Source: Acidobacteriaceae bacterium KBS 89 (GTDB lineage Bacteria; Acidobacteriota; Terriglobia; Terriglobales; Acidobacteriaceae). Taken from it: a DNA stretch of 64,000 nt. A model generated the notes under the pieces. The model saw nothing but the letters and a program-made list of their open reading frames with translations. It had not been told where the DNA came from and did no database searches. The stretch is from positions 455,147 to 519,146 of the forward strand of contig KB906754.1 in NCBI GenBank assembly GCA_000381605.1. Direction: 5' to 3'. The translations under genes and the position numbers were made by a program. Below, piece after piece: positions 18,770 to 28,913 of this stretch. Every line of letters begins with the position of its first letter. The first letter of the stretch is position 1.

Positions 18770-21025
18770 CTACCAATAGGTAAGGCTAAAATTATCGAGA
18801 TAGCTTCGGATCGAGTTCTGTTTCTCGTCTCCATCCATCTGGTAGTTGACCGTGATTCCATACCAATCCGATGGGACCACGAATGGCGCGTAGGTCTTAT
18901 TGATGTTCGAGGTAACTCCGTTCAACGTTATCGTCTGATATATCACAGTGTTATTCGGGCCACGCTGGGCGGTGACAGTCACGTGATTCCACGCGTTTGG
19001 TAAGGGATTGCAAGCGAATCCGCTGGGTACCCATTTAGCCCCTACATTGTCCCATATGGCCCATTCATTTCCACCTCTGATTCGGCACTCAGTTCCCCAC
19101 GTGATTCCGACGGAGTCCATAAACCAATTTATATCGAACTCCATCGCCTGCGTATGCTCCGCATCAGTGACCCAGAAATAGGCGTCGTACGTAAAATTCT
19201 TTAGAGACGGAACAAGAGTGTGAGCATAGTCGGGAAGGCCCTGCGTTGAGAAAGCTCCTATCAACTGGTTATAGAAAAGCACATCCGAATAAGGTGTCGT
19301 ACCTCCAAGGTCAAACTGTGTTGCATTGCCGCTCATCGAGGGCGAACTGATCCCTTGCAGCATCGAAAACGTAACTCCAGGACAGGCATCATCGCAGTCT
19401 AGGTAGGCTGGGGCAAGCTGGCCCGAGCTCTTCCATCCTGCGCTCCTCTGGAGCTGCGTGAAGGTGTTAATAGCGCCCTGCACAGCGAGTTCAATAGGCA
19501 TCGTAACGGACTGTGCCGGTGAACCTGAGTCCGTGACCTTAACACCAAAGAAAAAGTCGCCGATCAAGGTCGGGGTTCCGGAGATAACGCCGCTATTAGG
19601 CGCCAGACTGAGGCCGGCAGGGAGACTGCCCACAGGAGTAGACCAGGTGTAGGGTGGTGTGCCTCCAGCCGCGTGCAAAGCATCGGAATAAATTGAGTTG
19701 ACTCTGCCGGAGGGCGCAACTGAGCCTGACGTAATCACGAGTGCAGACGGCGCCACAACAAGCGAGACCACAACCGACTGGGTCTGTTGCGGGACTGATG
19801 AATCAGAAATTGCAGCGGAGAAGACGGCAGTTCCTGCGGCAGTCGGTGTGCCCGCGATCACGCCCGTCGTCGGAGTCAGGCTAAGTCCCGCAGGAAGCGC
19901 ACCGGAGTTTATCGACCAAGTGTAGGGTGTGGTGCCTCCACTTGCCTGAAGGTTGGCAGAGTACGCTGCGCCACTCGTACCTGAAGGCACCGACGAGAAG
20001 CTGATAGCCAGAGGTGGGGGAGTCGCAGGTGGGGGAGTCGCAGGTGGGGGAGTCGCAGGTGGGGGAGTCGCAGGTGCTGGAGTCACTGAAAGTGTGAGCG
20101 AGGCGATCACAGTTTGTGCTGGGAAACTCGAATCCGTTGTCGTGACCGTGAAGGACGAGTTACCGCTCGAGGTGGGAGTGCCGGAGATGATTCCGGTATA
20201 TGCATCGAGAGTGAGCCCCGCGGGAAGGCCGCCCGATCGGATGGACCAACTGTAGGGCGGGGTGCCTCCACTCGCCTGCTGACGATTCGAATAGGGTGAG
20301 CCAACCGTCGCCACAGGTAGTGCAGTAGAGTTTGTGGTTAAGGGTGCGAGCGGGGCCTGAACTGCGACAACTATAAGAGTGAATGTGGCAGTCGCAGACT
20401 CCGCGGGCAAACTGGCATCTGTAGTTGTAACGCTGAAGGATGTGTTACCGCTCGACGTAGGGGTACCAGAAATAATTCCGGTACTAGCGTCTAGGCTCAG
20501 CCCTGGGGTAAGTTGCCCTGCCGTGATGCTCCATCGATAACCTGAGGTTCCGCCAGTGGCGACAAGGGCTGCCGAATACGGCGTATTGGCTACACCTTGT
20601 GGCAAAGTGGTTGTCGTTATCGCAAGGGGAGCTCGGTTGGGAACGTCAGCTGCTGTGATCGTAACCATAACAGGCTGCGACTGCCGCATCGTCTGCGTGT
20701 TCTGCACCTGTAATGGAATCGTAACGGGGGCAGCAAGACTACTACTGCCGATAGTGCCAGATAAAGTGTTGGTATCAATAGTGGTAGTAGCGATTGCATT
20801 CCCATTCCACAAGATCACTGCCTGACTTTGAAAGTTCGTTCCAGTAACTTTCAAAGTGGCTGTTTGAGATCCGGCTGGAATGACTTGAGGAACCACCTGA
20901 ACGATGTTTGGCACCGCAATAGCATTCTGGGTTGTAGCTTGCTGCGCCCCAGACCCACAGCCGATAGTAAAGAGGAGGGTAGAAAGGCTTGCGCCCGTCG
21001 CAATTACTTTTGATAGCTTGCACAA
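18770..21025 (-). CDS. Ig-like multidomain lipoprotein with shared C-terminal domain
   Basis: A 751-residue exported lipoprotein; TLLFTIGCGSG near residue 23 is the lipobox. In order: an IPT/TIG-like unit (~45-125, VPQVIPAGSQTATLKVTGTN), four putative-Ig (He_PIG-like) units each with PYxWSI...LPxGLSLxxxTGVIxGTPT (between ~135 and 520), a PATPP-repeat hinge after the second, and from ~525 the same C-terminal domain as its neighbour, ending LTYW. The Ig stack would hold the terminal domain away from the membrane. It is likely a surface-displayed carbohydrate-binding protein; function inferred from architecture only. Confidence 0.75.
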   Translation of the reverse strand: MCKLSKVIATGASLSTLLFTIGCGSGAQQATTQNAIAVPNIVQVVPQVIPAGSQTATLKVTGTNFQSQAVILWNGNAIATTTIDTNTLSGTIGSSSLAAPVTIPLQVQNTQTMRQSQPVMVTITAADVPNRAPLAITTTTLPQGVANTPYSAALVATGGTSGYRWSITAGQLTPGLSLDASTGIISGTPTSSGNTSFSVTTTDASLPAESATATFTLIVVAVQAPLAPLTTNSTALPVATVGSPYSNRQQASGGTPPYSWSIRSGGLPAGLTLDAYTGIISGTPTSSGNSSFTVTTTDSSFPAQTVIASLTLSVTPAPATPPPATPPPATPPPATPPPLAISFSSVPSGTSGAAYSANLQASGGTTPYTWSINSGALPAGLSLTPTTGVIAGTPTAAGTAVFSAAISDSSVPQQTQSVVVSLVVAPSALVITSGSVAPSGRVNSIYSDALHAAGGTPPYTWSTPVGSLPAGLSLAPNSGVISGTPTLIGDFFFGVKVTDSGSPAQSVTMPIELAVQGAINTFTQLQRSAGWKSSGQLAPAYLDCDDACPGVTFSMLQGISSPSMSGNATQFDLGGTTPYSDVLFYNQLIGAFSTQGLPDYAHTLVPSLKNFTYDAYFWVTDAEHTQAMEFDINWFMDSVGITWGTECRIRGGNEWAIWDNVGAKWVPSGFACNPLPNAWNHVTVTAQRGPNNTVIYQTITLNGVTSNINKTYAPFVVPSDWYGITVNYQMDGDEKQNSIRSYLDNFSLTYW
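20013..20072 (-). repeat. 15-bp x 4 coding minisatellite (PATPP hinge)
   Basis: Four exact copies of ggtgggggagtcgca plus a degenerate fifth, encoding a Pro-Ala-Thr-Pro-Pro hinge between Ig-like units. In-frame length changes by slippage are expected. Confidence 0.9.
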
Positions 21026-21506
21026 ATTTCACCCCGCATCAAACACCCTGGTCTGGCAAAAAGCGTTCAATCCCACAAGATTTGCTCGTTCGCTGCATGA
21101 ACATTACTAGTAAACTTCGGTTACTACAGTTACCCAAAGGTGTGAGGGTATTCCACTTTCGGGGGACATACAGCAAAACGTTTAAGCCATGGCTCATATG
21201 GCTTTACGGCAAATCTCTCGGAGAACATTAATTTTGAAAATAGATAGAGACGCAGGATTGACTTACTAAAGTAATAGGCCCTCCAGCAGCCCAGAACAGC
21301 GAAGCCTGAGAGGCGGGCACCAATGCAACATCAGGAAAATTATCGAAAGATTTTCACGCTCGGAGGCTGCAGTTTGTTCTCGCGACGGCGGGTGTGTCGC
21401 TCCTCTGCATCGATGACACAAGAGGCTGACTAGGGCAAGTCCGGGAGGGAGGCCTCTGGTAGGCTTGTAAAGAGGTGAATCTCGCTTGAGGCATCGAGGA
21501 CCCTCA
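21026..21506. other. Divergent intergenic region
   Basis: About 480 bases between the divergent lipoprotein and STN-domain genes. I see no coding frame and no strong hairpin; it should carry the two promoters. Confidence 0.4.
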
Positions 21507-22223
21507 ATGAAATTTTCTTTTGGCGATTACGGCATTCGGGTGAGGCGAAGGATACCTCTACTCTGCCGCATTGCCTCGCTGTCGGTCTGTCTGACAGCGG
21601 TTCATCATGCGATGGCATGGCAAGATCAGAAGACTCCGACAACTCCACAAACTAGACCTCACGCCTCGTTAAAGATGGAGCCTTCGACTCCAGGCGATGC
21701 GGGAAGCCAAACGCAGAACATCCTGTCGTCCAACGACGTACCGAGACCAGCCAAGGTTACGCTTACGAACGGGACACTCACTGTCGAGGCGAACAACTCT
21801 GACCTGAGCCAGATATTGAAGAAAGTAGCCGACGACAGTGGAATGGTCATTGAAGGTTCTATCAAAAGCATTCGTGTGTATGGCGTGTACGGACCTCTCA
21901 ATCCGTTCGACGTCCTCACAACTCTACTGACGGGCTCGGGCTACAATTTCACGATGTTCGGGGTCACTCACCAGGGAGCTCCGCGAGAATTAGTGCTTAC
22001 CAATCAGAGCGGAGAATCTGCACCAATTCCTGCTCACCCGCCAGCCGTCGCCGAAGCAGACCCCCTTGCAAGCGCTGGCGGCGATTCACCCAACCACGAG
22101 GTCCCCGGCCCGGGTGCAATTGTTCACGTCCCGCCTCCTCCTGCTCAATACCCTGAGCAGAGGATGGAGCAAAATATGCAGAGACTTGGGTCGATGCGCG
22201 ACCAGTTGAATCGGCCCAAATAA
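21507..22223 (+). CDS. Exported STN-domain (secretin/TonB short N-terminal) protein
   Basis: A 238-residue periplasmic protein. A basic N-terminus and a hydrophobic stretch ending HHAMAWQ form the signal peptide. Residues ~85-150 (VEANNSDLSQILKKVADDSG, then YGVYGPLNPFDVLTTLLTG) match the STN fold found at the start of secretins and TonB receptors. The C-terminal ~80 residues are Pro-rich and disordered. No secretin barrel follows, so this is a stand-alone STN protein, perhaps a periplasmic adaptor. The ATG at 21507 follows GAGGA by six bases; an upstream TTG at 21486 lacks such a site. Confidence 0.7.
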   Translation: MKFSFGDYGIRVRRRIPLLCRIASLSVCLTAVHHAMAWQDQKTPTTPQTRPHASLKMEPSTPGDAGSQTQNILSSNDVPRPAKVTLTNGTLTVEANNSDLSQILKKVADDSGMVIEGSIKSIRVYGVYGPLNPFDVLTTLLTGSGYNFTMFGVTHQGAPRELVLTNQSGESAPIPAHPPAVAEADPLASAGGDSPNHEVPGPGAIVHVPPPPAQYPEQRMEQNMQRLGSMRDQLNRPK

Positions 22224-22224
22224 G

Positions 22225-22247
22225 CGACCGCACCCGCGTTGCGGTCG
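22225..22247 (+). terminator. Hairpin after STN-protein gene
   Basis: Perfect 8-bp stem CGACCGCA/TGCGGTCG with a 7-base loop, starting directly after the stop codon. The following AGTTATT is only weakly U-rich. The rest of the 307-base gap to 22531 shows no other gene or structure. Confidence 0.5.
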
Positions 22248-22530
22248 AGTTATTGGGACTTGGAATAACGTGAGCTCAATGCTTCTCGCACTCAGTTCGC
22301 CAGAATTCTGAACAATGTTTGTCGGTCAACTCGTCAATCAATATCTTCAACTCGTGTCGAAATTGCAAGCAGATCGCAAAGTGTCAGAGGAGCCGAAGTC
22401 CTCCGCCACTCCGACCTCCTGGAACAACAGGAATCGTCGGTACTACTGTCTCTGATCGTTGACAGCCCATGTGTTGTGACTGTATAAACCGTCTGCGGAG
22501 AAACGGAACACTACCCGCTAGTGGGTCAAG

Positions 22531-24984
22531 ATGTCGAACGGAAAGCGCTGGAGTTGTCTCGATAAGCCAAGCGTCTGGCGCCTGTATCTTGCTCTGCTTC
22601 CCATAGTCGTTGGAGGCTCTTCCTTTCGCGTTGCAACAGCGGAGGTTTCCAACACTCATTCTCCTAGCCACATCACAGAAACAGGCGCCGGTCTGAATCT
22701 CAGCGACGGAACAACCGTGATCGAAATCGAAGTGATAGACGCCGGTCTGGTCCGCATTCACTATCGACCGGACCACAAGGTCACCTCCCGCACATTGGTC
22801 CTGGATCCATATGCGAAACTCATTGCACCTCAGTCCGTGAAGCACGTCCGACACAACGGAACCTACGTTGTTGGAACGGGGAGAATGACTGTCGAAGTCA
22901 GCGACACCGCGCCATATTCGATCACCGTGTTTGACGGTAGCGAGAAGCGTCTACTGCGATGCGACAATCCGTTGAATGATGCGCGCACAAAGATCATCTC
23001 GCTGACCCGCGCTCGCGTAGAAACGCTTTACGGTATGCGCGGTCTTCCCCTTAAGGACAACGGCGAAGAAATCGCGCGCGACAATGGCAAATCGATTGAG
23101 GCTGGTATGCAGGGCGACAGTGGCGCGCCATTCGCATTTACCGGCAGGTGGGCGATTCTCGTCGATTCGAACGGAGGAGAATTCACAACACATCAGGACA
23201 ACCTTTCGTTCCAACATTCTTCGCGTCTTGATGCAGAATATTTCATTGCGGCCGGAACTCCGCTTGAGTCAATTGCATTGATTTCGCGGCTTGTTGGCCC
23301 TCCTCCACTGCCTCCCAAGTGGACCCTTGGCTTCATCAACAGCCAGTGGGGATCAAATCAGCAAGAGGTGGAGCAAATCGTGGCACGATATCGCCAGAAG
23401 CAGTTCCCCCTCGACGGCTTCATCCTCGACTTCGACTGGAAAGCCTGGGGTGAAGACAACTATGGAGAATGGAGATGGAATAGCACCTCGAACAAGGGTG
23501 CAATCGCACCCAACAAGTTCCCCGATGGCGCATCAGGCGTATTCGCTGCACGGATGAGCAAAGAGGGTGTAAAACTAGGAGCAATCTTAAAGCCGCGAAT
23601 CCTGCTGAACGCGCCCGGCAATCAAAACAAACTGACCATTGCCGCTCAGTATGCTCAGGACCACAATCTTTGGTTTGCTGGTGAGCAACCCATCGATGAC
23701 TATTTTACCCACCGACCTGCACGCAACTTGGATTTCAACAAGTCGGCCACGCGTACGTGGTTCTGGAATCATTTGAAACCGGCATTCCATACTGGCATGG
23801 TTGCATGGTGGAATGACGAGGCAGATTCGTCCACAAATAGCCCTTCTTACAATTTTCAATTCTTGAATATGGGACGCGCTCTTTATGAAGGACAGCGTGC
23901 AAGTTCAAATCTACGTGTCTGGTCGCTCAATAGAAACTTTTATCTGGGAGCCAGCCGATATGGATATGCGGGTTGGTCGGGCGATATTCCAACTGGTTTT
24001 GAAAGCATGGCCTACCAGCGTAGACGTATGCTCGCTGCGCTAAACACCGGGGAATTTCATTGGAGTATGGATGCAGGTGGATTCGCCGGACATCCAACGG
24101 ACGAAAACTACGCCCGCTGGATCGAGTTCGCCGCTTTTGTGCCCATCATGCGAATTCACGGTGACTGGAACGAGAAACGCCAACCTTGGGTCTATGGCCC
24201 AATTGCAGAAGCAGCGGCGCGGCGAGCCGTGGAGCTTCGTTACGCGCTCCTGCCGTACATTTACTCCTATGAGCGGGCAAACGCCGAAGGCAATGTTGGC
24301 CTTGTGCGCCCCATGCATTGGGAGTTTCCCGACGATAAGAAAGCTTGTGCAAGTTTGACCGAGTGGATGTTCGGCGATGCACTCCTCGTCTCGCCTATAG
24401 TTGCAAAAGGAGCCGCAAGCCAGCACGTTTATCTACCTGCAGGAGACTGGTTTGACTATGAGACAGGCAAACGGCTCACAGGGCCGAAGAATATTGACCT
24501 CAACGTTGACTCCAAGACATGGAGAGACATTCCTATCTATGTGCGTAGCGGTTCCATCATCGCAACGCAGCCGGTCGAGCAATACGTCGGACAACAGCCT
24601 GTGACGGAAATTACGCTCGACATTTTTCCTGCGACAGAGTCGGCCAGCTTTGTCGTCTACGAGGATGACGGAAATACGTACGGCTATGAGAAGGGGATCT
24701 ACATGCGTCAAAAGGTTAGCGCGACGAAGCGGTCCAATCAAACGGAGATCGCACTTGACGGTGCAACCGGAACTTATGTCGCCCCTCTTCAAACCTATCT
24801 CTTGCGCGTCCATGCGCCAGCACGTGAAGTCTTGCTGAACGGGCGGGCAGTGAACGCTATTGAGACACCCGATTCGATTGCCCGGCTTCCGAATTGGAAG
24901 CCGGGAGTCGATAGATTTGGCCCGACCACTGAAGTTCGCGTGCCCGCAAGAGGCGTCACCCGTCTCAGCATTGTCCTTCGATAA
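22531..24984 (+). CDS. GH31 alpha-glycosidase (glucosidase/xylosidase type)
   Basis: An 817-residue exported GH31 enzyme. It has a signal peptide (~1-37) and an N-terminal beta-sandwich (galactose-mutarotase-like, ~50-250). The (beta/alpha)8 barrel runs from ~255: PPLPPKWTLGFINSQWG, then FPLDGFILDFDWKAWGEDNYGEW. The catalytic nucleophile is expected at Asp429 in AWWNDEAD and the acid/base at Asp485 in GWSGDIPTG, both present. C-terminal beta domains (DUF5110-like, VYEDDGNTYGYEKG) complete the family layout. It hydrolyses terminal alpha-linked glucose or xylose from oligosaccharides, probably in the periplasm; which sugar cannot be told. Confidence 0.88.
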   Translation: MSNGKRWSCLDKPSVWRLYLALLPIVVGGSSFRVATAEVSNTHSPSHITETGAGLNLSDGTTVIEIEVIDAGLVRIHYRPDHKVTSRTLVLDPYAKLIAPQSVKHVRHNGTYVVGTGRMTVEVSDTAPYSITVFDGSEKRLLRCDNPLNDARTKIISLTRARVETLYGMRGLPLKDNGEEIARDNGKSIEAGMQGDSGAPFAFTGRWAILVDSNGGEFTTHQDNLSFQHSSRLDAEYFIAAGTPLESIALISRLVGPPPLPPKWTLGFINSQWGSNQQEVEQIVARYRQKQFPLDGFILDFDWKAWGEDNYGEWRWNSTSNKGAIAPNKFPDGASGVFAARMSKEGVKLGAILKPRILLNAPGNQNKLTIAAQYAQDHNLWFAGEQPIDDYFTHRPARNLDFNKSATRTWFWNHLKPAFHTGMVAWWNDEADSSTNSPSYNFQFLNMGRALYEGQRASSNLRVWSLNRNFYLGASRYGYAGWSGDIPTGFESMAYQRRRMLAALNTGEFHWSMDAGGFAGHPTDENYARWIEFAAFVPIMRIHGDWNEKRQPWVYGPIAEAAARRAVELRYALLPYIYSYERANAEGNVGLVRPMHWEFPDDKKACASLTEWMFGDALLVSPIVAKGAASQHVYLPAGDWFDYETGKRLTGPKNIDLNVDSKTWRDIPIYVRSGSIIATQPVEQYVGQQPVTEITLDIFPATESASFVVYEDDGNTYGYEKGIYMRQKVSATKRSNQTEIALDGATGTYVAPLQTYLLRVHAPAREVLLNGRAVNAIETPDSIARLPNWKPGVDRFGPTTEVRVPARGVTRLSIVLR

Positions 24985-25026
24985 TCAATCACCTCTTGAG
25001 GCGAACCAAAACCCTTGCTGCGACTC

Positions 25027-26319
25027 TCATACTTCAGAGCCGTTGACCGGCGATAGGTCGACAGATTCGCCGGAGACCGTTGGCGTAAGCAGTGGCCACC
25101 CCTTACGCAGAACATAATCCAGCCATGCTCCAGCGATCTGTGAAGTAAAGACGGCTGCCACCACCAGGGTCGTGTAGAACTGCGAGCTGATGATGCCGGC
25201 ATCGAATGCGACGCTGGCCAGCACTATGCCCGGCCCTCCGCGTGCGTTGGTGGTGATGGCGAGATTGATGAGGTCCAATCCACGGAATCCCGCAAGGCGG
25301 CCCGCGAGTGAGACGGAAAACACTTTGACGATACATGTCCCTCCGATGAATGCGAGCATCATCCAGAGCGACACGCCACGAATTAAATCCAGCTTTAGAC
25401 CGACGATGGCGAAGTAAACGGGAATAAAAAAAGCGAATGAGACCTTCCCTATCGCGTCGAGAGCCTCAGAAAAGAGTCTGCGCTTCTTGTGCACGACGGC
25501 GAAGCCAGCCAGGAATGCTGCAAAGACCATACTGATATCGAGGGCGCCGGCGAGTACGCAGTAGGCAAGGAGCACGGCCAAGGCGTATCCAGTTGGAGAA
25601 TGTTTGGCAAATACATTCAAGCTGGATTTGTTGACGCGCTTGATAAGGCGCGGAACGATAGTCAGCCCCAGGGTGAAAAAGGCCACAGTCGCCAAGAGAT
25701 GATATGACATAGCCCACGGATCGAGGACAGCTTTGCCCGCCGCGGCAATTGCGACCGCCAAGGCAAGCCACAGAACGATATCTTCAAGAACGGCCACGCC
25801 AAGAACCAATCGAGCGAATCTTGTGTGGAGGATTCCGAGGTCTGAGAAGATTTTGGATACGACGGGGACAGAGGTCACAGCTACGCCGACCGCAAGAACG
25901 AGCGTGAGCGAGATGCGATTCCCATCGGGTCCCGCCAGCGATGGCCGGATAAGCCAGGGAGCAAAGAGCAAACCAAGAAGAAACGGAAGCCCTGTGCCAA
26001 CAATGGTCAACCAGCCCACTTCCCGACGTTCGTCGCGAGTGAAGAGCTGCTGCGTTTCCGCACCGGCAAGAAACATCAACAAAAGCAGACCGAGCCAGTA
26101 CACGAAATCCAAAATGTTGCCTTGGTGTTTGGCACCTTCAACAAAGCGAGTTACAAAAGGCAACCGACCGAAAAAGGCGTTGCTAAGAAGAACGCCAGCC
26201 AGTATCTCTCCAACGACTTTCGGCTGTCGCAATTTCACCATCACCCAGCCAAGTAATTGGGCGAGACCAACCAAAATGAGAAGGAAAAAGAAGACCTGTG
26301 TCAGCTCGGAGTTGGTCAT
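25027..26319 (-). CDS. CPA2-family cation:proton antiporter
   Basis: A 430-residue inner-membrane protein with about twelve helices and the features of the Kef/CPA2 Na+(K+)/H+ exchangers: LRQPKVVGEILAGVLL in the first helices, the double-Asp-type region VLEDIVLWLALAVAIA, and NARGGPGIVLASVAFDAG. It exchanges protons for monovalent cations for pH and ion balance. No RCK/TrkA nucleotide-binding domain follows, unlike full KefB/KefC. It ends 43 bases from the convergent GH31 gene, with no functional link apparent. Confidence 0.85.
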   Translation of the reverse strand: MTNSELTQVFFFLLILVGLAQLLGWVMVKLRQPKVVGEILAGVLLSNAFFGRLPFVTRFVEGAKHQGNILDFVYWLGLLLLMFLAGAETQQLFTRDERREVGWLTIVGTGLPFLLGLLFAPWLIRPSLAGPDGNRISLTLVLAVGVAVTSVPVVSKIFSDLGILHTRFARLVLGVAVLEDIVLWLALAVAIAAAGKAVLDPWAMSYHLLATVAFFTLGLTIVPRLIKRVNKSSLNVFAKHSPTGYALAVLLAYCVLAGALDISMVFAAFLAGFAVVHKKRRLFSEALDAIGKVSFAFFIPVYFAIVGLKLDLIRGVSLWMMLAFIGGTCIVKVFSVSLAGRLAGFRGLDLINLAITTNARGGPGIVLASVAFDAGIISSQFYTTLVVAAVFTSQIAGAWLDYVLRKGWPLLTPTVSGESVDLSPVNGSEV

Positions 26320-26466
26320 ATTTTGCGCCCCAAGAAGAGGATACTGTTCTTTTACCGATCATTCGACCCACATGCAATCAACTATTGATCCAAAGATGGG
26401 ATTTAGCGAACGGATTCGTCGCGGAGCCGCGCGAACTACGGAGAAAAGGTGGTCACGCAAGATTGA

Positions 26467-27312
26467 GTGGCACCAGAAGTCCCTATGTTGATTTGTCGAC
26501 ACAGCAATGCGTTGGGGACAGGTCTGAGCACGGCGAACGTGAAACATATCAACGCCACCTTACGAGCTGCTCTGTCTCAAGCTCATCGCTGGCAGTTGGT
26601 TCATCAGAACGCGGCCAAACTTATCGCCTTACCCCGCAGCGTTCGATATCAGCCGACGATCCTCAGCCCGGCGCAAGCGAAAGTTTTGCTCACATTCGTT
26701 CGAGGGCAGCGCTATGAAGCTCTGTTCACGGTAGCACTCACACTTGGACTTCGCCGCGGCGAAACGCTCGGCCTTCGTTGGTGTGATGTCGACCTCGAGA
26801 AAGGCCTCCTCAAAGTTCGCCATTCACTCGAACGAGTCAAGGGTGAAGGCCTTCGCCTGACGGACCCGAAGTGCGAGCGCGCAAAGCGAGAACTGCGCAT
26901 ACCGCAGCTGTGCCTAATGGCTCTGCTAAGCCATCGCGAGACCCAAAATAAAGAACGACAGTGGGCGGGAAGCAAATGGCAGGATAGCGACTTCGTCTGT
27001 ACAACGGGGTTGGGAACGCCGATGCACCCCGACGATATTTCACGACTGTTCCCTACGGTGCTCAAAGCTGCCAAACTTCCCAAGATTCGGGTTCATGACC
27101 TTCGTCATTCCTGCGCGACCCTGTTGCTGTCGCTGGGCGTTCACGCAAAGCTCGTCCAGGAGACACTAGGCCACTCGTCCTATCAACTGACGATGGATAC
27201 GTATTCGTACATGATTCCAGCTCTGCGTAACGAGGTGGCGAATAGGATGAACGAAGTTCTCTCAACTACTGTCAACGAAACTGTCAAAACCTCTGGCGAG
27301 TCGGTCAACTAA
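26467..27312 (+). pseudogene. 5'-truncated tyrosine recombinase (integrase)
   Basis: The 281-residue frame keeps the whole catalytic domain of a phage/ICE-type tyrosine integrase: Arg96 (GLRRGETLGLRW), the Lys-bearing beta-hairpin, H210-x-x-R213 (VHDLRHSCATLL), His236 (LGHSS) and Tyr246 (MDTYSYM). It begins abruptly inside the core-binding domain (STANVKHINATLRAALSQAHRW), so the ~100-residue arm-binding N-terminus is missing compared with the usual ~370-390. The first ~18 residues after the GTG do not fit the family. Upstream sequence shows no remnant in other frames. It is probably a broken relic of an old insertion; whether the shortened protein is made is unknown. Confidence 0.7.
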
Positions 27313-27953
27313 GAAAGAAACCCTTTGTTAATTAATGCCGGGAGGGGGCGAATCAGGTACCTCCGAGATAGATGAACAAAACGTTTGTTCCCGCATCAAT
27401 GCACTCAGTCACCAAAAATTTCCCTTAGCGCGTCTTCATTGTTCGAAGAAAGCTGCAACAGGAATGGAAATGATGAAGGGGCCGAGTCAGATTACTTCCC
27501 AGTGTGATATCTCATGGAATTAACCGCTGAATCCGAGATCGCGAGGGTGGCGCTACTTAGCAAGGCGGATCTTAGGTGTTAGCGCCGCGGTCAGACAACT
27601 AGCAAAATCTCAGACCTTCTTAGTTTTGCTAGTTGTGCAGATCTCTCTTGAGGGCGACCATTCTGGAGTGAAGGTGCCCGTTTGGTGTTCCGCCCATTGA
27701 GATCGCCAGTACGATCCTCAGCGTGCAACAGTTCTCCCGAAGCAAGTTTCAAATCGACGTTCTAGACCGTTGTTTCGCTATTTACCCTCGGAGTCCTTCT
27801 TGTAGGCGCGTTGATTCTTGTTTTGATAGTCGCTGCCATCCCGGGCCAACGCGAAAGAAGCGGCATAGTCCCTGGGTGGAGGCCATCAACGTTGTTGGAT
27901 TCGTACTGAATTTAGAGTCGGGCAACTGCGACAAAAAGACTGAAAGGATTCGC
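27313..27953. other. Non-coding region between integrase relic and channel gene
   Basis: 640 bases. The inverted repeat 27595-27636 is the main structure. A frame at about 27766-27890 (without a good start) encodes a hydrophobic run, LGVLLVGALILVLIVAAIP, that could be the remnant of a small membrane protein, but I cannot confirm it. Confidence 0.4.
27595..27636. promoter_or_regulatory. 13-bp inverted repeat built on TTTTGCTAGTTG
   Basis: ACAACTAGCAAAA (27595-27607) and TTTTGCTAGTTGT (27624-27636) form a perfect inverted repeat with a 16-base spacer. TTTTGCTAGTTG recurs at 32762-32773 and TTTGCTAGTT at 29057-29066, all non-coding. It could be a binding site for one regulator, or an RNA hairpin. 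Confidence 0.4.
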
Positions 27954-28913
27954 ATGTTGAGACGAACACAGCTTCTATCACTTTTCCTTATCTTTTTGCC
28001 GGTTCTTCCGGTATTTGCACAACAGGCTACAGCTCCCGCCACAGGCAAGCGGGTCCCAGCACCGGCCGGTCAGGATGAAACTAAGACTGCGGTTTCTGAC
28101 GAGGCCCAAACAGCAGCATTAGCGAAAGCCGCACAGAATCCCATTGCCAACCTCATCAGCTTTCCACTCCAGAACAACACTGCTTTTGGCATTGGGCAAT
28201 ATAACCGTACTCAAAACGTGTTGAACATCCAGCCTGTCATTCCATTGCATGTCACGAAAGACTGGAATCTGATTACCCGCACCATTCTGCCTGTCATTTG
28301 GCAGCCCAACGATCAACCCACACAAGGGTGGTCTGGATTCGGAGACTTGAATCCTTCGTTGTTTCTGTCTCCAGCGAAGGCTAGTAAGTTAATCTGGGGC
28401 GCGGGCCCGGCGATCGTTATCCCTACCGCAACTGCAGACCAGCTTGGCCAAGGCAAACTAAGCCTTGGCCCGGGAGTTGTAGCACTATCGACGCCGGGTC
28501 ACTGGGTCATCGGCACACTGGTTAATAACGTCTGGTCGGTTGCCGGCTCCGGGAGCCGTCCCGCGGTTAACCAGATGCTGCTGCAATACTTCGTCAACTA
28601 CAACATGAAGAAGGGGTGGTACCTCAGCACGTCTCCGATCGTTACTTCCGATTGGAAGGCCGCGAGCGGCAATCAGTGGACGGTACCGGTTGGTGGCGGT
28701 GTCGGGCGCATCATGAAGCTGGGATTTCAGCCAGTCAACATCCTTGGCCAGTTTTACGGCAATGCTGTACATCAGGAGGGAGCAGCCTCATGGAGCATGC
28801 GGCTGCAGGTTCAGCTCCTGTTTCCCAGGTTCACAAAGGAGCAGGAGAAAATGATCATGGAGAAGAAACTGAAGGAGTTGGAACAGCAACCGCAGCAGCC
28901 AACAAAGAAGTGA
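27954..28913 (+). CDS. Outer-membrane channel-like protein
   Basis: A 319-residue exported beta-rich protein. The signal peptide is LLSLFLIFLPVLPVFAQQ. The mature part opens with NPIANLISFPLQNNTAFGIG and QNVLNIQPVIPLHVTKDWNL, the hallmark of a family often misnamed 'neuromedin U' and related to phenol-pathway (MetA-like) outer-membrane transporters. The rest alternates as beta-strands (GLGDLNPSLF-like, LSLGPGVVAL, WSMRLQVQLLFPRF) and ends in a charged Lys/Glu helix. The ATG at 27954 follows AAGGA by seven bases; frames reading further upstream are probably not translated. Solute specificity unknown. Confidence 0.75.
   Translation: MLRRTQLLSLFLIFLPVLPVFAQQATAPATGKRVPAPAGQDETKTAVSDEAQTAALAKAAQNPIANLISFPLQNNTAFGIGQYNRTQNVLNIQPVIPLHVTKDWNLITRTILPVIWQPNDQPTQGWSGFGDLNPSLFLSPAKASKLIWGAGPAIVIPTATADQLGQGKLSLGPGVVALSTPGHWVIGTLVNNVWSVAGSGSRPAVNQMLLQYFVNYNMKKGWYLSTSPIVTSDWKAASGNQWTVPVGGGVGRIMKLGFQPVNILGQFYGNAVHQEGAASWSMRLQVQLLFPRFTKEQEKMIMEKKLKELEQQPQQPTKK

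Noticed and set aside
20013..20072. Iterons or regulatory direct repeats
   Set aside because: The 15-bp units are in frame in a lipoprotein gene and encode a Pro-rich hinge.
27723..27953. 77-residue N-terminal extension of the channel-like protein
   Set aside because: It would precede the signal peptide; the ATG at 27954 has a good ribosome site.
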